The notes: generated by a model not told the origin, from the sequence alone. A stretch of DNA of 64,000 nt from Syngnathus acus (GCF_901709675.1 NC_051087.1:4855001-4919000), one strand, 5' to 3'. Shown: positions 35,533 through 47,524, counted from the stretch's first letter. A program made the numbers and translations.

Positions 35533-38500
35533 ATGCAAAGTGGACGATCACTTTGGACACAAAAGCTGCTGCTAACTTCTTTCGCGCTATGGAGTAAGAA
35601 ACACCGTCCGATCCAATATTGTCGTCCACTTAGCCGTCCGTCCGTGTGTTTACATGTCGTTTGGCTGCACCGTTGCTTCATCTGGAAGGGGAACCGATTC
35701 CACTTGCGTAACGTCCGCTTCTTTTGACCAGCAACACTTTGGGTTTCCACGTCTGCTCGCAGCCCGCCCGCCCCTGAACTTGGGATCCGTTCGTGGTCCG
35801 GAGCCTCGGTGGCTCTGGTCTGCCGGGCCTCAGAAGGTCACCGAGGAATCCTCTTCAAATTGTTCAGATTCACCGTAGAGGTCATTATTCTTTAGGCTTT
35901 CGGGTTTTCCAGGATGTTTGAGTCTGTCCACTTGTGTTTCCCCTTTCCTTCAGGTGGACGCAGTGGAGCTGTCTCCCACCGAGGAGGTCCTCTTTAACGT
36001 CCACCCATCCGTGACAGGGGAACCTGAACTTTTTTGCTGCATGTATAAGAACCAGCAAGGCCTCTATAGTGCTTTCAGTCCCTATCTATCCATTAAACAT
36101 CCAACAAGTAAGTGGCGCTCGAAAAATCACTCAGCGCTGATTTCACCGTTACATGTGGCACGAAATAACAAACCCTGCCATCCGCCGCAGGTGCGTGCGC
36201 GGTGTGTATCGCGGTCGTCACGTCCTGCGTTCGATTTGGAACGCTCCCGCCCACTCGCAACATCACACACAATGCACATTGCAGATAGTCACAACGGGGG
36301 CTTTGGTGAGCAAGAGCGGTAAACCGCACGATAGGTACTCTGGAAGGAAATCTATTCTTCTTGGGGTGTGTCGTTTTTACGCCAACCGAATTCTCGACCA
36401 TGAGTTCTTCAAAATGCTTTGGTGAGCAAGAGCGGTAAACCGCACGATAGGTACTCTGGAAGGAAATCTATTCTTCTTGGGGTGTGTCGTTTTTACGCCA
36501 ACCGAACACTCGACCATGAGTTCTTCAAAATGTTTCCACGTGCGTAGGTTGCACGGCAAATTGCCCATATGTGATGATTTTGCTGATCAGGAAAAGAAAG
36601 TCAGGTGAGGGTTCATTTTGGAGGACTACCTCAAGACTGGATCGTGTGTCCCCACAGCTCAGGACAGGAGGACCGCGCCAAACGACAGATTCCTCCACCG
36701 CTGCTGCGGAAATGAAAAAAGCAAATTGAGAGAACGTGCATATATATGTCGCCATTGTGTCATTCATGTTTCTTGCCTGCCCAGATGTCGCCCCCACTCT
36801 GGCTGTACCCACCCTACCACCTCCAGTCCTGTCAGTGGATCCCCCCAGTGGCACGGTTGAACGTGGCGACATGTTGTCCTTCAGCTGTTCCATCCCGGCT
36901 CTTCCGTCTGCCTACAACCCGACCTCCCTTCTTTTGCTGCGGTCATCCTCCAGCGGGGAGTCCGTGAGCAGTCAGCATCATGACGCTGGCGTGTCAAAGC
37001 TGGAATCCCAAGCGGGAGTGTTCAGTGTGGGGCCGGTGAAACGGGGAGAAGGCGGCGAGTACGCCTGCATCTACCGCACCGCCACCGCAGGGGACATTTT
37101 CAATTCAACTCTCAGCAACAAGATTCGAATCACCGTGAGAGGTGATTGCACTTTGCACCCGAGTTTCATTCCTGATTCTTTGTAACTGGCTTTTTTTGGG
37201 ATACGTCCATGCAGATAATCTGCCCGTACCCACCCTTGTCCTCCAACGAGACAAACAAGTGTGGCACATGCTCTGCACGGGTTCCCCCGCGTACCCCGGC
37301 CCAGTGTTCACCCTCTACTTGTTGGACAGACAACTTCCCGTAGCCAGTCAACATGCACACCTCACCAGCCACAAAATCACCTTTCCAGTGCCCGTGCAGG
37401 ACACTTTGGTGGCTTCGTACCAGTGCCAGTACAGCATTCTCTTGGGAGGGAAGTGGATTCACTCGGAACGTAGCCGCCCTCTGGCCATTTCCAAAGGTAC
37501 TCACTTTGGCCGCTTCTCCTCATTAGTGTTGCTCGTGAGTCTTACATGCAAAATGTTTTTTTTTCTTCAGGTCTTCCTTCTCCATCGCCAGCAGGTAGCT
37601 AACGTTATGTGAGTCCGACGACATTTTCATGCCATACGTCTGTCTCCCTTGTGTGCAGATGTGTCAAGTGTGGATTGGCCTCTGATCCTTGGCGCCTTAT
37701 CAACTGTGGTGCTCTTCCTCTGCTCACTGGGCCTACTGGTGGTGGTGGTGCTTAAAAAAGGTACAGTTGGTCTCTGCGTATTTTGCTTTTGTGCAGCCAT
37801 GAACTTGCCTTTTTTTTTTTTTTTTAGTGAAAGCAGCAGCTGATGAAAAGAAGAGAAGGTATTGAGTTGAAAGCACGGCATTGATTTTTTTCATTTTTCA
37901 CGTGTGAGTGTTTGTCTCTTTTTCGGGGGAGACTGGAAGCAAAGTTTTGGACTCAAGTTCACGCCAAGGATCCCGTTGTTGGTGAGATTGATGGAAACAA
38001 AGGAAACGGATTTGTTTATAATGTCATGAAATCATGTGGGGGGGTTTTCTTTTCCTTTTTGCAGACCTAACTCTCAGGTGTCCCAGTGTCACCTCCCAGG
38101 TAATTATTACTCATCAGCTATAAACCAATTTGCTGACATCAGAAGTCATCCAGTCATTCATCTGCTGTTGAGTTTGCAATCATTTATTTTAACCTTTGTA
38201 CAAATACAGATAAGACTTTTATCTCACTCACGTGTCAGCGCTAATTCTCAGTTGTCCGACGACCAAGGTCAGCCAGTCCACTCGAAATTAAGGGCCTTCT
38301 TCTTGTTCAGTAGAATCGATGATTGCTCGCACTAAAATGTGACACGGCTCCCTTCCAAACCGTGCGAGAGTTGACCAAAAACAAAACTAGAAGCTATGCT
38401 GCAGGAAAACGCTTTCATGCTGGCTTGCTCGCAGCTTGTCTTATGATTGTGTTGATGTTGTTTGTGTGTATATGTGCGTGCACAGGAATGGGCCAGCGGG

Positions 38501-38563
38501 GACACCACCGCCAGATCCCCATTATGGAACTCCCACACCACATTCACAAATCCCATCCATTAG
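35533..38563 (+). CDS. Type I membrane receptor with three Ig domains
   Basis: Exons: 35533-35593 (signal peptide, MQSGRSLWTQKLLLTSFALW), possibly 35689-35707 (19 bases, fits the phase but uncertain), 35763-35880, 35954-36107, 36785-37141, 37215-37496, 37571-37594, 37659-37760, 37828-37858, 37932-37981, 38065-38099, 38486-38563. D1 is split by a phase-0 intron (VALVCRASE... / ...ELFCCMYKNQ). D2 (SFSCS...GGEYACIY) and D3 (HMLCTGS...SYQCQYS) are one exon each. A short stalk and a membrane segment (WPLILGALSTVVLFLCSLGL) follow, then a tail of about 65 residues in five small exons. The segment has no charged residue and the tail has no tyrosine, hence no ITIM or ITAM. The layout resembles LILR/A1BG-like fish Ig receptors. 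I cannot name it. Ligand and signalling are unknown. Confidence 0.8.
36301..36532. repeat. Tandem duplication, 116-base period
   Basis: Copy 1 is 36301-36416 and copy 2 is 36417-36532, nearly identical (a few changes near ccgaattctcg / ccgaacactcg). It lies in the Ig receptor intron between the D1 and D2 exons. It includes GGTGAGCAAG, a donor-like word, in each copy. Confidence 0.9.
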
Positions 38564-38737
38564 AACACCCATGTATTTATACTTTACTATTGTGTGTCTG
38601 TGTAGCATAAGCTGGCTTTAAACACAGCAAGACAGGAAAAGCTATTTCCTTACTTCCTATTTCACACGGAGAGCCACGCTTCTACAATTAGACAGGATGT
38701 GATGTTTCCTTTATGTAGCTACCTGCCACTAGTGCTT

Positions 38738-38743
38738 AATAAA
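38738..38743 (+). terminator. Probable poly(A) signal of the Ig receptor gene
   Basis: AATAAA lies about 175 bases after the receptor stop codon. Confidence 0.45.
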
Positions 38744-41249
38744 ATCTGCCAAGTTGTGATGAATGTATTGCGACATGACACACAACACGTCTCACACATA
38801 CACACAAGCCCTGGAAAAAAATATATGACACGTAATTTGAATTCTACTCTTAAAGAAATTTACTTCATGTGATTTTCTATAGAAGCATCACTAACTTTTT
38901 TTCAGAAGCAAGGACAAAAAAAAAAGTTGAGTATTGGTTGTCCACTGTAAGTGTCGCTAAATATCCTGTAGAGGGCGCTGCTAATGTATAGTAATGTTCA
39001 AGCAGAATCTTGCTTTATGTTCCTCTTGATTGCGACAAAAGCAAACCAAAAAGAAGCTGTCACAGAAAATACCACAAAGGTCTTTTTTTTTTTTGCTCTA
39101 TGGAAGAAAGAACACGCCGGGGGCCGATGCACCTTCCAATTGTTTTGTTGGCTGCTGGGCAATAATAACGCCTCACTGAAAATCACTCAGTGAACTTTAC
39201 CAAGTGGCACATCTTGTACTGAGGGATTTTGTCACCAAAACGAGCTATTTTATTTTATTTTTTAACTTTCACAGCCACTCAACTCTAATTACCATCGGTT
39301 AAATGAAGTCATGTCAAAATCCATCAAATTAAAAATCCATCCATAGTAACACTGCGTGGAAAATGTCAAGTCATTTCAACCTGCTGCTTATTAACAAGTT
39401 TCATTCCAAAGTTCAACATTTACTGCTTGACTCAAAAAGGTGTCAAGGTGTGGTACAATAGAGTTAGTTTTATTCACGTGTACTCTGGACTCATAATTCA
39501 CCTGCAAAATCCAGACCGATTTTATTGCACCATAATCCAGGTTTTGGGATTAACTCCTGGGATGTTCGTTCCACTATGACAAACTCATTAGAAAAGTATC
39601 AACTTTGTGATCACATGAAAAAAGAAAGTCATAAATCACTTTTTTTTTTTTTTTTAATCAGTCAATAGGGACTTCATTAGCTCAACATTTGCGGTAGAAA
39701 TTCAGATTAGAAACATGTTTTGCTAAATCTCGTCAGTGCTAGCTCGATTACGTTAAAAACTAGCTTGCATAAGCACTAAAAGGTGGATTTTATGGGATGG
39801 ATGTTGCACTGGATGACATTTGATTGCACGGATTATAAAGTGAGATGGCATAAAAAGATAAACTCTTTGATTGTTTTAATGAGGATTTTTGGATTTTTCG
39901 ATTCTGATTTGACACAATAAAATTCCAATAACTGATCGACTGATTGAAAAAAAAAAAAAAACCCACCATATTTAAATAACATTTTTTACAATAATAAAGA
40001 GAACAATTTACAGAAATGTTTACTTTTATACATTCTTATTTTTTTAACAATGTATTGTCTTTCAACATTTGCTTGACTATAAAACATTGTGGGAAATGTT
40101 GCTAAATTGATTGTCATAATTTTCATACGTGTTAATAAAAAGAAGCAAACATTTTGGCAGAATTATTTTTGGATTTAAAAGACCTAATATTGACCAAATA
40201 GATTATCTGGTTGATTCAGAGTCGATCAGGACCTAGTTTTTATTTTTATGATTTCAGATAAATACAAGAGAATATTCTAATAAATGTGATTAAAGCGTCT
40301 ACAAGTGCAATTTGTTTCAAGTCATTTTTCCCACCCCGTTTGATGACAATCTTGACCCTTTCCTCATTTTCACAACCTTTCTCCTAATCATTGCTCGTGC
40401 GGGTTGTGTCCGTTGACTTGTCCCGTCTCCCACAAATGCACCAAGGGGGTCTTGTGTCTGGAGCTGTGGGAGCCCCGCACCACCTAAACGGCAACGAAAA
40501 TGCACAAAGACATCAAGACTTCTTGAACAAGCTTTACAATTGCGAGTTGGGTCAATTAACACACCGCAAGTACAATCATTCAAGATTATCTTTCAGACAT
40601 CTGACAAACTGGACAGGGACGAGAAGAAAAAAAAAAATCTCCAATTTGGCCCGATTATTACACTATTTACCCTGCCTGAAACATGAATGTCAAAATCGGA
40701 TATCGCCTAATCTCCATGTCATCTTTTTGAATGACTTTCTTGGGCTTCCCCAGAGATGAGATCATTACGGCATAATCATCCACAGATAATGAAAGAGTGG
40801 AAAGAGACAACACTTTAAAATAGATGCAAGAAGCCACAAGGCAGGTAACAAAACTCAACACACACACATGGTCCCCAGACTATCCCCTGCCTCCTTATCT
40901 CCGAAGATAAGCTGCTCGCTGTGTGTTCGGAGAGCTATCAGATGTTTTGCGACCAACATTTGGCGCCGCCGAGATGCTTGTTTCCTGTCTGCATTGAAGC
41001 CTGTGAACCTTTTCAACAAGAATGCATTCATATTCACCCCCAACGGAGTGCCTCGTTGTTTCGCTGCGGGTAGTTCCAGAGGTAACTCTGTTGACTGCGT
41101 TTCAAAGACAGGTGATTTTCTCCCATTTTTTTTTTTATTCACTATATCAGGGTTTTGAAATTTTGGGAGTGCATCAGTCCTCACGTTTGTATAATGGAAT
41201 ACACACAGGATATAAATTAAGCTAGTCGCTCATTTAAATCAGGTTCAAA
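38744..41249. other. Spacer between convergent genes, includes misp3 3' UTR
   Basis: No exon is recognised. The right part presumably holds the 3' UTR of misp3. Long A or T runs near 39075, 39640 and 39945 look like retroposon tails, but no family is clear. A CTCF-like word (TAGAGGGCGCTG) is at about 38969-38980. Confidence 0.45.
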
Positions 41250-43970
41250 TTAATGAGGTGCCCTTTTGCTTACTTTTTGCTGGTTCACTTGGTCTCCGCG
41301 GTCCTGGTCCGGCGGGGGCCACATACCGGGTTTTCCAGCGGATTGATGAGCTGGTGGAGGCAGATTTAAATTAGGGAGCAAACAAAAGACACACACAAAA
41401 AGTCCCTATTTTTCACAATTATTTGTCAAGTGTTATCATAGACACACCCAATTCACTTTGTCATCCACTTGATAGCTTTTTCATACAAATGAGACCCGCC
41501 CAAAGATTGAAGGGAACCCACCCTGACAGCAAACAGACAAAGTTCTATTTACAAATGACACATTTCCAACGAGGCGAAAGCGTGACTACAACGTGTCACA
41601 GAATGGAATGGAGCAGGTCGACCAAATGCAGCTCGGACCCGAGTTTATAGAAGGAGAAGTGGAGTTGGAATGGAGGATGAAGGGGAACAGACAGACGGAC
41701 GGACAAACTAACAACGACCTAGCAAAACAACAAAGTGACTGACCGACACACACACTGGCTAACAGAAACGGCATTGACAGACAAAGACGCAGGACGAGAG
41801 ACAAGAAGACGTGGGACGAGAACAATCCAAGATGGAGCGAGGGGCAGACGGGACTTAAATACACGACGGGTAACGAGCGGTAGGTGAGGATGATCACACT
41901 GATCATGGGCAGACACAGGAAGGGAGGGGCGAGCACGGGAACAGAAACTATGACAACCTACACAACTTTGATACATGTCGATATCTACAAGATTGACAAC
42001 AGGACTAATTCTGAATTGAAATGATGACTAATTATGCAAAAACATTCATCTTAATTATTAGAATACTACACTTGGATGATCGATACGCACACGCAGTTTG
42101 CATATGCTTTCTGCAGTATCACGATACGTAATGCAACGATGGGATTTGGAAGCCCTTTCCCATTCATCCTTTATATTTTGCTGGACTGACCTGCGGTGTA
42201 ATTCCCATCAGACCCCGAAGAATCCAGACCAGATGCTCGGAGGCTCCTATCCATGCCGACCGGCCTCCCATCACTTCCTCCTCCCCCGTAAAGGTTGATC
42301 CTCTGCTTGCGTAGTTCTTTCTCCCTCTCTTGAGCTTCCCGGATATCCCGCTCCACCTTAATATCATTAGTGAGGGATCGCAACTTGAAGAAAGGGTTCT
42401 CCTTGGGCAACATCTCATCTGTGTCCACCTCCATATTGTTTGGAGGTCCAGAACAGGATGGGAAGATGTAGGCAGCTTCTGCATCTTGATCATGTCCCTC
42501 TGCATTGGTGAGGAGGTGCTTCAATGCCGGGCCGTTCGACTTGTTCTCCATGATGATGACCTGGCAAGACATTCCCTCGGATAAACCGGGTCCTTTGGGA
42601 GTTGAAGACGCGTAAGGACCTCCCGGAGGTTCTATACTCTGTCTCCTCTCTGATCGTTTCACAGTTGACGCCTGTGATGAGGTCTCATCCTGACTGTCTG
42701 AACTGGAGGAACTGGTTCTTCTTCCAACAGACATACTCAGGGATGACTCCCTGCGGTTTTGAAAGGCTTCAAAAAGCTCTTTCTTCTCTTTCAGTTGTCG
42801 AACCGTCCCCTTATCATAAAAACCGAGAACCTTCCCCAGCTTGACCAGATCTTGCTCGCGGCCGACGTCCTCGTGGATTTCATGTTGCATGATTTTTCCT
42901 GCCAGTTCCCTGTCCACGCCATGGAATTTCTCCGACTTGGCGGCGACGGTCTGGTTGATGAGAATGGTTTTCATCAGGGGGATCTCAACGTACTCTGCGG
43001 AGGCATTCGGAAGACCCCGAGATCTTCTTAAACTATGTTCTCGCTCAATGGCCCGTTTGATCTCCCTCTCGATGGGGGTGTCTTTGGGCTTAGTTTCTTG
43101 GATGTTCGAAGCGCTACGTGGGGAGAGGTCTTCGGATAATCCACTATCGTCACTTGAGTCGCTCTCCATTTTGATACGACACTCAGCAATGTCCTTATTG
43201 TTTCTCTTCCCGTCCTGTGTTTGGACAAGTTCTTTAGATGGCACCAGTAGTTTGCCTTGCTCCTGTCCAAGCAACTTGTGGTACTGCTCTCCTGTTTCGC
43301 TTTCCCCTTCTGCTCTTTCCCCTGCCCCGTCTGCTTGCCTTTCTCTCACTGTGACAACGCAGACGGAGCCTTTGGAAGCCACCTCGCCCTGATTGGGTGT
43401 CTCCATGGCAACGCCAGACAAAGGTGCAGAGTTCTGGCCGAGCACCTGTTGAGCAGCTTCCTGGTTCCCTCCCTTGGGGGTGAGCTCATTTTGCTCTTGA
43501 GACACTAGCACCTCCTTCTGGCCGTCTAAGGAAATAACATTTGAGGTTGAGTCGGTGCAGTGTGAACACACCGAACCCTTGGAACTGCACGTGTTGGTTT
43601 CTTTTTCTTCTTCGTCAGCCAAAGTAGCTGAAGATGAGGATTGTTGAACATTTTGATAACAATCTGGCTTGATATCTTCATCACTGGGCAACTCTAGCTC
43701 CTTTCCTTCCAAGCTGGAGAAAGCACCTTGTCTGATCATCATCTTAAACTCATCGGGTTCTTCATGAGACTCGGCCTGCTGGGGAGCTTGTACCCATTCT
43801 GTCACGGTCTCTCTAATTTGGCCTTGATCCTTGCATCCCTGGAACACTTCAGTGCCATCTTCTGGCTCTCCCCTGGGGGCTTTTTGGTCAAGGCAGGCGT
43901 CCACCGCAGACTCCTGCTTGTCGAGCGAGTCTAAGGGACCTTTTTGCTTTTGCAGGGACACTGTTGCCAT
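41250..43970 (-). CDS. misp3: MISP family member 3 (MISP/AKAP2 C-terminal domain protein)
   Basis: Exons on minus: 43970-42191 and 41350-41250, phase 1; 626 residues. The ATG at 43970 has a strong context (ACCATGG); a 5' UTR acceptor lies near 43999. The first half is acidic and probably disordered. Residues around 296-320 read TPIEREIKRAIEREHSLRRS, the signature shared by MISP, MISP3 and AKAP2. A second conserved block (HEIHEDVGREQDLVKLGKVL... KKELFEAF) follows. Near 523-560 come NPFFKLRSL and EAQEREKELRKQRINLYG. The last exon adds a short tail with GMWPPPDQDRG. PALM3 and MISP3 are neighbours in the same orientation in mammals, as here with palm3, so MISP3 is preferred; MISP or AKAP2 remain possible. 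The family binds actin and acts in spindle positioning; the function of MISP3 is poorly known. Confidence 0.72.
41600..41945. repeat. Dispersed repeat in the misp3 intron
   Basis: It includes agaagacgtgggacgagaac, gggcagacgggacttaaata and gatcatgggcagacacagga. I recognise these as a widespread fish repeat, possibly part of an LTR element. It lies between the two misp3 coding exons. Confidence 0.4.
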
Positions 43971-44362
43971 GGTGACAACAGTCAGGCTCTTTTGATCTCT
44001 AGACAATCAGTAACCACTATAAGGACATAAAGCAGAGGGTTGAGCACCGCAGGGATTTTTTTTTTTTTTTACAGCAGGACCACAAAGCAACAGTATAACA
44101 AATATAGAAAACAACTGCAGGATTGTGAAGTACGACATAAACTCAGAATTGTGAGGCAGCACCAAATCTTGCAGCTGCTCTGTAGCCAAGGCCCTCCAAT
44201 GAAACAATATACGATAACCGACCCCCAGAACACCTTTAATCCTTAATGACTGTCACTTTATTTTCACTTTTATGACCGTCAATGTGTTAATGTTAGTCGG
44301 CATTAATGCGCTGGTGGCCATTGTGCAGCTCATAAACCCACATTATATTTAATCAGCTTAAA

Positions 44363-44379
44363 TACACACACACACACAC

Positions 44380-44454
<75 letters not shown>

Positions 44455-44474
44455 CCCGCACACACTCACACACA
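44363..44474. repeat. (CA)n microsatellite
   Basis: Over 50 CA units with single G or T interruptions. It lies between misp3 and the lipocalin cluster. Confidence 0.95.
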
Positions 44475-45361
44475 ATTTTTGATTTTTTTGTTAGCTATAA
44501 ACTAATAAACAAAATGATTAAATAATAGTGATAATAAAACAATCTGCTGTAATATGAGTTTCACCTTTTTAAATTAATCTAAAATAAAGTAGCTCTTCCA
44601 CAAAAAAACAAAAACATTTGAAGACATTCCCATTTTACTGATATGACACGCACGTCATAGTACGTACGGGTATCGTAGATACAGAACAGGCCATGAGAGA
44701 TTCGGATTAAAACCATCATTGCATAACAAGTTTGTGTTTGCCTCATTATCTAAAGGAGCTTTTTATTTTGCTATCAAAAGAACGCCAAAATTTTAACATC
44801 ATTAAAAATACATCGAGTGCAGGCGGCAATTTGAAATGAGGTTATTTTAACATTAAAAAAAACAAATGAATGGAAATATATCCATACTGATTTACAGGAG
44901 ATATTTCAACTCAATCGACCTCATCCTTTTTGAACAATTCCACTTACCTATTAAACAGCAAAGAGGCCCTCAAAATGTCACACATCTTCAACGCTCTTCC
45001 CACCATTCTCAGTTTGCACATCTGCAGTGCACAATGCTGACCAGCAATCAGTCTCTAAATGCATAAACCATAATGACAACACACATACAAGAGGCTTACT
45101 TCATTGCCGCTGCGGATTAAGAAATACTAATCCTATTTTGGAGCGACCCCGTGTTTGTTTCACAATGCTCGCACATTCACTTCCATTGGGAAAAACAGAT
45201 GCAAAGTTCAATTAAGGGCAGTTATATCATTAGAAAACCCCAAGTGCTACTTTTCATGGAAAGAAGTTTTTTTTGCACAGTTTAAGGACAATAAATGACA
45301 GACACAAAATTGTGTTATAAGTACTTTACTCTCAATAGGAGACAGATGGACAGAATGTATG

Positions 45362-45587
45362 TACTGTATTTTCTGCACTATAAGGTGCACCGGATGATAA
45401 GGTGCACCTTCAATGAATGGCCCATTTTAAAATGTTGTCCATATATAAATCCATATATTTGGACACGCCTGCTGGAGTGGCTCAATATTGGTCCATATAT
45501 AAGGCGCACCGGATTATAAAACGCACTGTCGACTTTGGAGAAAATTGGAGGTTTTTAGGTGCGCCTTATAGTGCGGAAAATACGGTA
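45362..45587. mobile_element. MITE, 226 bases with 30-base terminal inverted repeats
   Basis: The left end TACTGTATTTTCTGCACTAT and the reverse complement of the right end TACCGTATTTTCCGCACTAT match at 27 of 30 positions (three C/T differences). The inside holds further copies of aaggcgcaccggattata-type words. This is the common fish element giving ...AAAATACGGTA. TA at each outer edge may be the target duplication. It ends at the base next to the stop codon of the first lipocalin gene. Confidence 0.85.
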
Positions 45588-46175
45588 TTAGGACGGTGGG
45601 ACACAATCTTCTTGTGCTCCTGTCGTCTCATTGGGACAAAGCTCCTTGGTGGGATCCAGCCAAACGGGCGGAAGCATGTCCAGACACGCCGCCTGAGCCG
45701 TGAACTCCTCCATCTCCTCCTGGCTCACCTCTCTGGTCTTGCTGAACAGGTAAGCGCGCATCACCGTGTCGTTCTTGTCGAAGCGCAACAACAGACAGTC
45801 CGCGCACGACGTGTAGAGCAAAGTCACGGTGATGTTGCCCTCGTCACGGAAGCGAAGAGCGCTGCCCTCTAGTGTCACGTTGTGGGCACTGGAGAGGCAT
45901 TTCCCCTCCATGTGAACTCTGGGTGTGTAGGAAATGTCATGGCCTGGAGTCACACGGACGTCTATGCTGGCGCTGTCTCTGCGCTTAAAGTAGGAAAGTT
46001 GACCCGGGTCGATTAAACCGCCCGAAACTAGAGCCCAGCGCCCGGCCAGGTCGTCGGGGTTCATTCCTTCCCGAGGCCGGAGCAGGTCTTCGCAGGCAAA
46101 CGGGGCCGAGCCAACAAAGCACCACCAGACGGAGGCCAACACCACCCACCGAGCAAACGCTCCTGCTGGATACAT
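45588..46175 (-). CDS. Lipocalin, saxitoxin/tetrodotoxin-binding-protein-like, copy 1
   Basis: This single-exon frame has 195 residues. The signal peptide runs to about SAPFACEDLL. The lipocalin G-x-W motif is in LAGRWALVSGG. A CxxC in LYTSCADCLLLRFD and the end AACLDMLPPVWLDPTKELC match the fish saxitoxin/tetrodotoxin-binding-like (PSTBP) group, which binds small hydrophobic or alkaloid ligands in plasma. Sequons include HNVT, GNIT, KNDT and PNET. Compared with copies 2 and 3 it is the most diverged; it has an extra C-terminal Cys (EDCVPPS). No AATAAA follows closely because the MITE takes the place of the 3' flank. Toxin binding is not implied for this species. Confidence 0.85.
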   Translation of the reverse strand: MYPAGAFARWVVLASVWWCFVGSAPFACEDLLRPREGMNPDDLAGRWALVSGGLIDPGQLSYFKRRDSASIDVRVTPGHDISYTPRVHMEGKCLSSAHNVTLEGSALRFRDEGNITVTLLYTSCADCLLLRFDKNDTVMRAYLFSKTREVSQEEMEEFTAQAACLDMLPPVWLDPTKELCPNETTGAQEDCVPPS

Positions 46176-46224
46176 GTTCTCAGATTCCTTTCCAATTTTT
46201 CTTGCTGAGATCAGGGCGGATCTG

Positions 46225-46232
46225 CTTATATA
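46225..46232 (-). promoter_or_regulatory. TATA box of lipocalin copy 1
   Basis: Minus strand TATATAAG lies 50 bases upstream of the ATG, a spacing like that of copy 2. This implies a 5' UTR of only about 20 bases and no 5' intron. Confidence 0.6.
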
Positions 46233-46944
46233 GTTGATTTTAATTGTGCAATACTAAACTCCACAGACGCATGTTGGACTGTGACCCTTGGGTACACTTG
46301 ATTTACCAAAAGTCCTTTTCGCAACAAAATAAATCAAACAATCGAATATGTTGTGGAGTGACAGGTGAGCTGGTTTAGGGCTGAGCAAACTTTGAGACGT
46401 TCAATCTTGAGGTGGATGATAGCACTACAGCGTGTCAGGAAAACTTTTCTCATTCAAGCGTTGTTGTCTTAATTATTAACGCCTCCCAACCCCCCCATCC
46501 GTCCTAAAAATGTAACTCATTCACATGTATGCTTGTTTTGGCTGACCGCCTGTAGTTTCACAATACAGAGCACTAAAAGAACAGAAGTCCTAATTCCACT
46601 GGCCTGTTTTTGGAAATGACACAAAGCAACACATCGCAATCTGTTCTGGGGGTGTTGTTATACTCTTTTAATCTGATTGTGAATTTTCATGCTGTGATAA
46701 CTTAATTTCACTCACGGAATAAATCCATTCAGCCATCCCTTATTTTTTAATCAAATTAACTAAATAAAATGTGTTATTTGAATTCTATTGTACTGAGACA
46801 AAGTACATGTACATGACTGCATGTACACGTTATTTTTCAAAATGGAATATTTCATGTATTGAGCATTTTCTATTTCATCACACAACATAATTCTGTCATG
46901 TTTTGAAAGAAAACAAAGAGCAGCTGCATGGATGAATGAACTTT

Positions 46945-46950
46945 TTTATT
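46945..46950 (-). terminator. Poly(A) signal overlapping the stop codon of lipocalin copy 2
   Basis: Minus strand AATAAA contains the stop codon TAA (46948-46946). The 3' UTR can then be only about 10-30 bases. Confidence 0.6.
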
Positions 46951-47524
46951 CAGTTATCATGAAGTCAGGGCCGTAGACTGTGACCTCCTCAGCAGACTTC
47001 TTTTCACAAAGTGCCTTGGTGGGATCCATCCAGATGGGCTCCCGCAAGCCCAGACACTTGGCCTGGGCCGCAAATTCTTCTTTCTCGCTCTGCGCCAACT
47101 CTCGCCTCTTGCTCACCAGATAGAGATCGGTGCTCTCCAGTGCGTCCACTTTGAAGGTAAACACCAAGCAGTCCGGGCAGGAAGTGAAGTAGAAGGTCCC
47201 TGACATGCCGATTCCCGCGGTCTGCAGGGTCATGACGTTTTCTTTCAAGGTCACGTTGAGGCGGTAGTACTTGCACTCGTCTCCAAAGCGGTTGGCTTGG
47301 ACGCAGGTGAAGTCATACGCGTGGAAGGTGATGCTGTCTCTCAGTCGGAGGAGATTTTCGTCCGCTGTATTTGTCATGCTGGCGGCCAGCACGGCCCAGC
47401 TTCCTTCCGCTTGGCCGGGGGTCATGCCGACCAGCGGCCTGAACAGCTCATCGCATGTCGGGGGAGCGCTAAGGCTACCGGGGAGCAAGCAGAGCAAAGC
47501 GATGGAGCACACCAACAAAATCAT
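46946..47524 (-). CDS. Lipocalin, saxitoxin/tetrodotoxin-binding-protein-like, copy 2
   Basis: A single exon of 192 residues. The frame is open 11 codons further upstream, but the first ATG is at 47524, directly before the signal peptide MILLVCSIALLCLLPGSLSA. The lipocalin G-x-W lies in AEGSWAVLAAS. The CxxC strand is YFTSCPDCLVFTFK, and the end is KCLGLREPIWMDPTKALCEK plus a unique tail (VTVYGPDFMITE). The block CLGLREPIW-x-x-PTK is shared with copy 3, so these two are the closer pair. It is secreted, probably into plasma, as a carrier of small ligands. TATA box and poly(A) signal lie close on both sides, so the whole transcript may be under 650 bases. Confidence 0.87.
   Translation of the reverse strand: MILLVCSIALLCLLPGSLSAPPTCDELFRPLVGMTPGQAEGSWAVLAASMTNTADENLLRLRDSITFHAYDFTCVQANRFGDECKYYRLNVTLKENVMTLQTAGIGMSGTFYFTSCPDCLVFTFKVDALESTDLYLVSKRRELAQSEKEEFAAQAKCLGLREPIWMDPTKALCEKKSAEEVTVYGPDFMITE

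Noticed and set aside
35654-35878. Open frame MSFGCTVASSG... as a receptor start
   Set aside because: It overlaps the D1 exon in a different frame; the frame with VALVCRASEGH joins the next exon and forms a proper Ig domain.
42171-44006. misp3 as a 611-residue single-exon gene starting at 44006 and ending QSSKI
   Set aside because: A 5' UTR acceptor and a strong ATG at 43970 set the start; a GCAG|GTCAGT donor at 42191 and an acceptor at 41351 give a better ending.
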